From assembly GCA_964626565.1 (NCBI GenBank), contig CAZVFX010000092.1, positions 1 through 28,180 on the forward strand: a stretch of DNA of 28,180 nucleotides, read 5' to 3'. Shown in pieces: positions 22,329 through 28,180 of this stretch. This stretch comes from CAZVFX01 sp964626565 (GTDB lineage: Bacteria; Myxococcota_A; UBA9042; CAIXZC01). Position numbers and translations under genes: made by a program. How positions within the stretch are numbered: position 1 is the first letter of the stretch; every line of letters starts with the position of its first letter. The notes beneath the pieces are model-generated. The model ran no database searches. It saw only the letters and a program-made list of their open reading frames with translations, and was not told the DNA's origin.

Positions 22329-25300
22329 CTATCGACCCAGCGGCCGGCTTTGAGTGGTAATGCTGTAGCTGCCGTGGTTCTGTCCCGGGCCGAAGAGGCT
22401 CTCCGGTTCTCTCAGGAGTCCGACGTACAGGTAGTACTGCCCCGGTTCGAGGGCCATTTCCCCCGACTTAAAAGAGGTGTGTCCTGCTCCGGTGGGCCCG
22501 CGCCAGGTGTGGATCACGCCAAAGGTCCCGGGTGGATCGTCATTGTACCCTGCGTAGGCGGGGGAAGGGACGTATCCCGGGATCTCGTCCACGCGGATCA
22601 CTGCTAGGGGCAACGCCCGGGTCCGTTCCCAGGGCGGGGACCAGTCCGATTCGGGCTGACAGTTGTCGTGGTATGCCTTGCCAACCTGGTAGAGTTCTCT
22701 GTAATCCTTGGGGTCAGCGCCCAAGTCGAGGTCTCCTCCCACCGACAGGGTAAACGAGAGGGCGGTGGACTCGGTGAGTTCGAAGTACCAGAAATCATCG
22801 AGGTCCTTGATCATGAAGACATCACCGGGCAGGTTGGGAATGACCTCCGGCTCCGGGTATCCGAGGCGCCCGGAGACGGCACCGTTGAGGGGAAGGGCAT
22901 TGTCGGGAAGGGGAACCAGTCCGCAATCGCCATGGTCGTCACTGCTGGTCCGCAGGTGGTTCGGTTCCAGTTCCGTAACGGCGACCGCCTCGCTGTACTC
23001 CGCGGCGATCTTGAATTCCCCGGCAGAGGCTTGAGGATACCAGGGGCTGACCAGCCACGTCCCGGCGGTTACAGGGAAGCGGATGGAACTCGCGGACGAG
23101 TCTTCGGTCTCTGCATAGTTGAGATCATCCTCGTAAGTCGCGCTTTCGATGAAGTCGGCGCCATCCACCCGATGGATCACTATCTGACTGCACGCTGAGG
23201 TGGTGTTGGGGTAGGTTGCATTGGCCGGCAACTCGAACTCCAGGAAGGCGATGGCTGACTGGCAATGGAGTTCCAGAGTTCCGTCATCGGGAATATCCAG
23301 GCGATAACCCACGTGACCTTTGACTCCGGCACCGGCAGTCAGGTACGTGTAGCCCTGGATCCCCACTGCGCACCATTGGTTGGCCGAGCCCGGGACCTCC
23401 GGCATGGCCGGCGCGTCCTGCACTGATCCATAACATTCATTGCCGCCAAAACACTCTTCGCGGGGGGGATCTGAGATCTGAAACTCTCCGTACCAGTTGA
23501 AGGTAAACTCGTAGGAGCACTCGTCGTCCTCCAGGAAATTGTAGTCGGGAACACAGACTTTCCAGAACGGTTCGGGCATAATCTGGATCGCAGTTTGGGT
23601 ATCCCCGGACTTGAATAGACCCCCTCCAGCCTGAAGACTCAGACTGCAACTGTAGGGATACTCGTCACTATAATCTGTCCACTGGATGATGCCGTAGGGA
23701 CCGAAGTTGGCGATGGGGTCACAGATGTCGTTGAGAAACAGGGGCGCGCCGCAATTGTCTTCGTCTCCGGTATGGTGTACCTCGTCACCGAATGCAGCGC
23801 CCGGCTCGGTAGGATGCCCGGGATGTGGGAAGGAGTCGTGATGGGGGCAGAAGAAGAGGGCCTCCGGCTTCCCCCGGTCCGGACAGTTCGCGCCAGAGGT
23901 CTCATCGTCGCAGTCGTTGGGCTGGAGCACCCATCCCTCCTCCGAGGGACTGCAGAGGCTGTCGACGTAATCGGCGGCAATGCCTTTCCCGTCGTCGTCA
24001 CCGTCCTTGAACCAGCGGTAGAGGTCGGCGTCGTCCTCGTCGGTCTCACCGTCGCAGTCGTTGTCCTTGCCGTCGCACACCTCGGTCATACCCGGGACCA
24101 CCGACGTCTTGTGATCGTTGCAGTCCCCGGTAGCAGTGACGAGGCCGGTCTCGGGATGGGCTGCGTCGCTCACCTCGGTAGGTGGGGTGAAGCAGGCCTT
24201 GACTGCATTGGGTCCGCCGATGCCGTCCTGGTCCTCGTCCTCGTACCAGGTAGGGGCGTCAAAGGCATCATCCTCGTCGGTTTCGCCGTCGCCATCGTTA
24301 TCGATACCATCGCACAGTTCGGTTCCTTCCGGCGGCATATCGGGGTCTTCCCGCCCGCGGTTGCAGCCGCCGTCGAGGCATTCCTCAACGCCTTCGATGA
24401 AGATGCCGCCGTCGGAGTAGCTCTGGACGAAAGCATATTCCATGAAGTACGAGCCGTCATCTCCGTCGACGGGCCAGTTTTCTCCCCAGGAGTTCATGAA
24501 GCGGAACCGCTCGGCCGCGTCGTCGTAGCCCACGACCAGTACGGCGTGCCAGCCCCGCAAACAGTGGTCGTGTGCCGGTTCGCAAGCCCCACAGTCGGGC
24601 TCGTCCCCGGGGCATTTGCAGAAGCAATGAAACCCATCGGCGGTGAAGGGCGGTTCTTCGACAGGGGTGGTGACGGCAGCGATGGAAGCGCGGTCGGGTC
24701 CCGTCCCTGTCCACCCGGTGTTCGCGAAAACCGGAACCCCGATGACGACAGGGTGATCGGCCGCCAAGGCCATCTTGATCGCCTCGATGTCACCGGCGGC
24801 GATGGTTTTGTATGACGTCACACGCAATACACCGGCGGCGGCGAGAGCCTCCTCACCGGGGTCACTGTCTTTGAGATCAGAAGACCGGTCGGTGCATTCA
24901 TCGTCTTCCGGACCAAAGGTCGGCATGGGCCAGGTCTCGCTGGGTGCGATGAAATTGTCCAGCGCTACCTCTGCCGCCAGTTGGGCGAACCACCCGCCCT
25001 CACATGGAGTCTCCATCCCCTTCCCAAGATCCCAGAGGTGGGGCTCGGAGAGCCTGCGCGTGGTGAAGGTTGTCCGGCACTGGCTCAACTCCATGGCCCC
25101 CAGGGTGGAATGGGCGGCGCACCAGCCGAAGCGGCCTTGATCGTGGGTCTCAAACGCGGCGCATCCCTGGAGAAGGTCCGTAGACTCCTTGAGGGGATCG
25201 TCGGCCTTCAACGCGAACACCGCGGAAACCAGAGTTTCCCAGGGTTTGTCATTGACAAAGACCTGGGGTCGGCTGAGCAGGCTCACCGTCTTGCCGGGCC

Positions 25301-25559
25301 GGATCTCGAAGGGAATCAGGCCGCCCACACTGCCGGCATTGGTCTGAGGCACCGCGGCGCCGGAGCAATCACATGCCCCGACGGTCCCATTGGCCTGGCA
25401 AACCTGGCCACCGTGGGCGCCATCCGGGCAGACGCACGGGACCGTCTCGCCGGTGACGCAGGAGTCGGTCGCTTCGCCGTCGCTGCTACAGGCTGACGGC
25501 AGCAGCAATAGAGACAGGCAAAAAGCGGCGGTACATAGGGAGCGGGGTCGCATATCCAT
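22329..25559 (-). CDS. Papain-like (C1) cysteine protease lipoprotein with MopE-type Asp-rich repeats
   Basis: The start is ATG 25559, 7 nt after GGAGGT, giving 1076 residues; a longer frame starts in non-coding DNA. A signal peptide ends in LLPSAC (Cys24). A small Cys module (~30-70) precedes the peptidase, ~80-395: Gln141 and Cys147 in QGRFGWCAAHS, His338 in GWHAVLVVGYDD, Asn356 in FMNSWGENW, the full C1A set. A Cys-rich loop (312-333) sits just before His338. Two MopE-like repeats follow (CDGIDNDGDGETDE ~416, CDGKDNDCDGETDE ~495), probably Ca-binding, then ~500 residues of beta-rich C-terminus with a pre-peptidase-like domain. It is probably an extracellular or surface protease. The gene lies in a unit with the GNAT-GIY-YIG gene. 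Confidence 0.88.
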   Translation of the reverse strand: MDMRPRSLCTAAFCLSLLLLPSACSSDGEATDSCVTGETVPCVCPDGAHGGQVCQANGTVGACDCSGAAVPQTNAGSVGGLIPFEIRPGKTVSLLSRPQVFVNDKPWETLVSAVFALKADDPLKESTDLLQGCAAFETHDQGRFGWCAAHSTLGAMELSQCRTTFTTRRLSEPHLWDLGKGMETPCEGGWFAQLAAEVALDNFIAPSETWPMPTFGPEDDECTDRSSDLKDSDPGEEALAAAGVLRVTSYKTIAAGDIEAIKMALAADHPVVIGVPVFANTGWTGTGPDRASIAAVTTPVEEPPFTADGFHCFCKCPGDEPDCGACEPAHDHCLRGWHAVLVVGYDDAAERFRFMNSWGENWPVDGDDGSYFMEYAFVQSYSDGGIFIEGVEECLDGGCNRGREDPDMPPEGTELCDGIDNDGDGETDEDDAFDAPTWYEDEDQDGIGGPNAVKACFTPPTEVSDAAHPETGLVTATGDCNDHKTSVVPGMTEVCDGKDNDCDGETDEDDADLYRWFKDGDDDGKGIAADYVDSLCSPSEEGWVLQPNDCDDETSGANCPDRGKPEALFFCPHHDSFPHPGHPTEPGAAFGDEVHHTGDEDNCGAPLFLNDICDPIANFGPYGIIQWTDYSDEYPYSCSLSLQAGGGLFKSGDTQTAIQIMPEPFWKVCVPDYNFLEDDECSYEFTFNWYGEFQISDPPREECFGGNECYGSVQDAPAMPEVPGSANQWCAVGIQGYTYLTAGAGVKGHVGYRLDIPDDGTLELHCQSAIAFLEFELPANATYPNTTSACSQIVIHRVDGADFIESATYEDDLNYAETEDSSASSIRFPVTAGTWLVSPWYPQASAGEFKIAAEYSEAVAVTELEPNHLRTSSDDHGDCGLVPLPDNALPLNGAVSGRLGYPEPEVIPNLPGDVFMIKDLDDFWYFELTESTALSFTLSVGGDLDLGADPKDYRELYQVGKAYHDNCQPESDWSPPWERTRALPLAVIRVDEIPGYVPSPAYAGYNDDPPGTFGVIHTWRGPTGAGHTSFKSGEMALEPGQYYLYVGLLREPESLFGPGQNHGSYSITTQSRPLGR

Positions 25560-25653
25560 AAGTTCGACCTCCATCAAAGAGACGGGACAACCGCCACGGC
25601 ACCCCCGGTGCACGGTTTCAGTCCCAAAACAACCCGCGGAAGAACCTGATGCT

Positions 25654-25659
25654 AGTATA
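25654..25659 (-). promoter_or_regulatory. Possible -10 box upstream of the papain-like protease gene
   Basis: TATACT on the minus strand matches a -10 at five of six bases, in an AT-rich stretch (25630-25680) of the 175-bp gap. No -35 is present at the usual 17 bp; TTGTTT is only 11 bp away. Leader length would be about 90 nt. Confidence 0.3.
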
Positions 25660-25734
25660 AAATACCACGAAAACAAGGGTGCGGGAAGCGAGAATCAGAG
25701 TCGAGGTGGCTTGCCGGAACGGGGCGTCGGGAAC

Positions 25735-27069
25735 CTACTGGGGGATGGTGATTTCGTCGAAGACCTCGCCGTCGAGGTTGACGGCTCGCACGTGGGCTTC
25801 GTCATCGCCGAGGTCGACGGTTACGTGGTGGTACACGGACTGAAGTTCGACGAGTTCGGGCAGCGGGAATGTGCACAACGTCACATCTTCCAGACCCGCA
25901 CCGCCACCACCGGTGACAATGACCGGGAACCCGTCCCAGTCATGCCGCTCATAATCGTGCACGTGGCCCACGAACAGGGCGTGGAAACCATTCTCACGCA
26001 GCAACGGCATCACTTCATCACGCGTCGCGATGATGTTCATCCATTCTTCGTGGCACGGTGATCCGGGCGGATAGTGCATAAAGGCAAAGCGCCACTTGGC
26101 ATCGGCCGCTTCTTTCGATTCGATCTGCTCACGCAGCCACTTCGCCAGGGGCATTTCGATTCCGCCAAGTGGAAAGAAGAGGTGCCCACCGTCGAGGGTG
26201 TTGTCGAGGACAAGGAAGAAGGCGTCACCAAAGGTGAAGCTGTAGCTGAGCTCATGGATGGAAAGCTCGGGAACGATGGGGAAGGCCATGTACTCACGGA
26301 AGTTGGGTACGTCCTTTATTGCAGAACCGTCGGCCTCCTTCCACTCGTGGTTTCCGATGGCCACGTACAGTGGCACAAAGTGGCCGAGATGCCGGGTCGG
26401 GTCGAAGTGCTGCTCTTTGTACTCCGGGCGCAGGCCTTCGTCGACAATGTCGCCTACGTTGAACACCACCGCCGGCTCCTCCTTGATCATGCTCTGGATC
26501 ACAGCTCGATGCGCGTCCGGGTCTGATCGTGAGTCGCCGCTGACCGCGAACCGGAACTTCTGGCCCGGCAGCGGTGCGGAGGAGAAGGTCAGATCAGAAG
26601 TGCATGTGTCGTCGGTGCAGGCGCGGTAGTGATAGATGGTAGCCGGTTTGAGGTCTGACACTACTACCTCGTGCATGGTTCCCGGCTCGCCTTCGACCTG
26701 ACTGCCGTAGCTTGCATCAAGCCCATACTCGATGCGGGTGCTCCCTTCCTCGAGACTCTCCCAGACAAACGCCACGCTAGTAGGCGTTGTGTGCATCACA
26801 TGAGGCCCCACGTGGAAGGTGAGGTCCTCGGCCTCGCCGATGGGTACTTTGTGTTCCGCGGGCGGCGGCACGTGCACCTCCGCAGTATCGACCGTCTCGA
26901 CCAGGTCGACCGAGACCTCCCTGGAGTCTATGGCAATATCGACGGGCGAGACCGTCCCTGTGTCAACCTGGGCAGCCCCGGTATCCTTAGCCCCAGCGTT
27001 CTTGCCACATGAAGCAGCAAGCAGCGACGCGACCAGTGCAACTCCAATCAGAACAACTCGTGCCGGCAT
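25735..27069 (-). CDS. Calcineurin-like metallophosphoesterase lipoprotein (purple-acid-phosphatase-like)
   Basis: ATG 27069 follows GAGGAGGA; the longer frame starts inside the divergent neighbour. The 444-residue product has a lipoprotein signal, MPARVVLIG to LLAASC with Cys21, then a disordered linker rich in Val and Asp (~22-75). An Ig/fibronectin-like N-domain (~80-170; VAFVWESLEEGSTRIEYG, KPATIYHYRA) precedes the phosphoesterase (~172-425), as in purple acid phosphatases. Metal ligands: GDSR (Asp179), GDIVDEG (Asp207), GNHEW (Asn240, His241), FMHYPP (His332), GHVHDYER (His369, His371). These are complete for a binuclear centre. A periplasmic or surface phosphatase is likely; whether it acts on nucleotides, phosphoproteins or organic phosphate esters is unknown. 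Divergent from the TrmN6-like gene across 144 bp. Confidence 0.88.
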   Translation of the reverse strand: MPARVVLIGVALVASLLAASCGKNAGAKDTGAAQVDTGTVSPVDIAIDSREVSVDLVETVDTAEVHVPPPAEHKVPIGEAEDLTFHVGPHVMHTTPTSVAFVWESLEEGSTRIEYGLDASYGSQVEGEPGTMHEVVVSDLKPATIYHYRACTDDTCTSDLTFSSAPLPGQKFRFAVSGDSRSDPDAHRAVIQSMIKEEPAVVFNVGDIVDEGLRPEYKEQHFDPTRHLGHFVPLYVAIGNHEWKEADGSAIKDVPNFREYMAFPIVPELSIHELSYSFTFGDAFFLVLDNTLDGGHLFFPLGGIEMPLAKWLREQIESKEAADAKWRFAFMHYPPGSPCHEEWMNIIATRDEVMPLLRENGFHALFVGHVHDYERHDWDGFPVIVTGGGGAGLEDVTLCTFPLPELVELQSVYHHVTVDLGDDEAHVRAVNLDGEVFDEITIPQ

Positions 27070-27182
27070 GTTTCCTCCTCTGCATACAGCAGACATGGTA
27101 CACGTGTGCCGGGCTTCACGGTAGGTTTTTTGCTGCCGTCCCGTTGTCTGGCGGTGGTCAGAGTAGATTCCCCGATGATTTC

Positions 27183-27191
27183 TGTTATGAT
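27183..27191 (+). promoter_or_regulatory. Extended -10 promoter candidate for the TrmN6-like gene
   Basis: TG-T-TATGAT (27183-27191) fits an extended -10 (TGn plus five of six). No -35 match is present, which extended -10 promoters tolerate. Transcription near 27198 would place AGGAGG (27202-27207) at the start of the transcript before ATG 27214, so the leader is very short. The rest of the 144-bp gap holds an imperfect palindrome around ACACGTGT (27100-27107). Confidence 0.35.
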
Positions 27192-27213
27192 CCCGACAGT
27201 CAGGAGGAACCAG

Positions 27214-27990
27214 ATGTCCAATATCCGGGATACAGTGGGAGAGGTAGAGGTCGGCCCGGATGAGACGCTGGATCGCCTCACCGATCTGTTGCGTATCCTC
27301 CAGAAGCAACGTGGGCACCGAGCGGCCACGGACGACACGCTCCTCGCCTGGGCCGCAGCGCAAGCGAGGCCGCAGGCCTCCCGGGTGCTGGACCTCGGGA
27401 GTGGCAAGGGCACGGTGGCGTTGCTACTGCTTCAGCGGTTACCCGACTGCACGGTGGTGGGCGTGGAGGCCGAGCCGGTCAGCCACGACCTGGCTGTGCG
27501 AAACAGACTGCTCAACGGCTTCACCGAGCGCTGGACTCCCCGGTTGGGCGACCTCCGGGACCCGACAGTGCTCGCAGGGGAGGAACCCTTCGACCTCATC
27601 ACCGGTGCGCCACCGTTCATGCCCATGGGTGCGGGCACCATGCCGCAGGATCCACTGCGAGCCGCCGGGAGGTTCGAACTGCGCGGGGGTGTCTCTGACT
27701 ACATTGCGACCGCGGCCAGGCATCTCTCGGCCTCGGGATTGGTGGTGATCTTGATGGACGGGCTCGGCCGGGAGCGGGCCGAGGCCGCGTTTGAGACCGC
27801 TGGGCTGGGCTTACGTCGACTCGTGAATGTGCGGCCCTTCCCGGATGGACAGCCAACGTACCGGATCCTGACCGCCCATCGAGGGAAGGGGGATGTAGTC
27901 GAAACCACGCTCGACCTGCGCCCGGGGGAAGGTGCGGCCTACTCTGCCGAGTTCGACGCCATCCGCCGGGAGATGAATCTCCTGGCCTGA
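27214..27990 (+). CDS. TrmN6-like class I SAM-dependent methyltransferase
   Basis: ATG 27214 follows AGGAGG by 6 nt; the longer frame starts in the promoter region of the divergent gene. The 258-residue product has motif I VLDLGSGKGTVALLLL (from ~58), an acidic VGVEAEP after strand 2, and FDLITGAPPFMP (PP at 133-134) as the catalytic loop, followed by AGRFELRGGVSDYI. This order matches the tRNA1(Val) adenine-37 N6-methyltransferase (TrmN6/YfiC) family and its relatives. However, the NPPF/Y motif of N6-adenine methyltransferases reads APPF here, so the target may differ. There is no signal peptide. The surrounding genes give no hint of substrate. I leave the symbol blank because TrmN6 identity is not secure. 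Confidence 0.78.
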   Translation: MSNIRDTVGEVEVGPDETLDRLTDLLRILQKQRGHRAATDDTLLAWAAAQARPQASRVLDLGSGKGTVALLLLQRLPDCTVVGVEAEPVSHDLAVRNRLLNGFTERWTPRLGDLRDPTVLAGEEPFDLITGAPPFMPMGAGTMPQDPLRAAGRFELRGGVSDYIATAARHLSASGLVVILMDGLGRERAEAAFETAGLGLRRLVNVRPFPDGQPTYRILTAHRGKGDVVETTLDLRPGEGAAYSAEFDAIRREMNLLA

Positions 27991-28180
27991 AGGAGAGGCG
28001 TCGGTTGAAAGGCAACTGAGATGACGACCGGGAGTGGTGCTCGATCACCAGCCCTTCGACTTGCCGCCAGGGCGGCGGCTCTCAGGGTGAATTCTTTATG
28101 AGCCCTGGCCGATCCCACCCACCCTCGATTACTCCTGTAGAGTCAACGACTTACTGCGCTCCTCTGCCTTCTCCCACATT
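27991..28180. other. Non-coding tail; imperfect inverted repeat
   Basis: No supported gene lies in the last 190 bp. An imperfect inverted repeat, GCCAGGG...CTC against GAGCCCTGGC (28066-28109), could form a bulged hairpin, but no T-tract follows, so it is at best a weak terminator for the TrmN6-like gene. A 26-codon frame at 28021 lacks a ribosome site. Confidence 0.3.

Noticed and set aside
23772..24815. 347-residue plus-strand frame
   Set aside because: Antisense to the papain-like protease gene, low-complexity Val/Gly translation, no ribosome site; it is a shadow of a real GC-rich gene.
28021..28101. 26-codon frame after the TrmN6-like gene
   Set aside because: No ribosome site, Ala/Arg-rich composition typical of chance frames in GC-rich DNA.

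Overview
The window is GC-rich bacterial DNA that looks like a member of the Myxococcota (old Deltaproteobacteria). The pointers are a high density of secreted lipoproteins, Cys-rich CGPDGCGG repeat proteins, MopE-type CDGxDNDxDG repeats, MYXO-CTERM-like C-terminal anchors with an SGC motif, and a very large Ser/Thr-kinase/ATPase signalling protein. No phage, insertion sequence, CRISPR array, rRNA or tRNA gene was seen. Sixteen protein genes are supported; the first is cut by the window edge.

Layout. 1-661: C-terminal part of an outer-membrane beta-barrel protein. 698-9440: an envelope block with a PHP-type (CehA/McbA-like) lipoprotein on the minus strand, a 1227-residue beta-helix lipoprotein divergent from it, and two Cys-rich repeat proteins on the minus strand, the first of which overlaps the beta-helix gene tail to tail by 133 bp. 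9592-10977: a secreted choloylglycine-hydrolase-family Ntn amidase with a MYXO-CTERM-like anchor. 11057-12891: a minus-strand pair, sulfotransferase then SAM methyltransferase. 13065-13653: a small plus-strand operon of a 56-residue basic peptide overlapping a nucleotidyltransferase-fold protein. 13675-27069: six minus-strand genes for a secreted FGE/SUMF-like protein, an alpha/beta-hydrolase lipoprotein, a kinase-AAA-TPR-GAF-cyclase protein, a GNAT-GIY-YIG fusion, a papain-like protease lipoprotein with MopE repeats, and a metallophosphoesterase lipoprotein. 27214-27990: a TrmN6-like methyltransferase, divergent from the last. The final 190 bp hold no gene I can support.

At least nine of the sixteen products carry export signals (five or six probable lipoproteins, the others with signal peptides or MYXO-CTERM-like anchors), so the region is largely surface and periplasmic proteome rather than one metabolic pathway. 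Likely co-transcribed pairs are sulfotransferase/methyltransferase (29-bp gap), small peptide/nucleotidyltransferase (44-bp overlap) and papain-like protease/GNAT-GIY-YIG (6-bp gap). I see no single coherent pathway. The most unusual items are the GNAT-GIY-YIG fusion, the kinase-to-cyclase fusion, the repeat-bearing small peptide, and the long convergent coding overlap. Starts were moved downstream of the longest ORF wherever a Shine-Dalgarno site and a signal peptide agreed.
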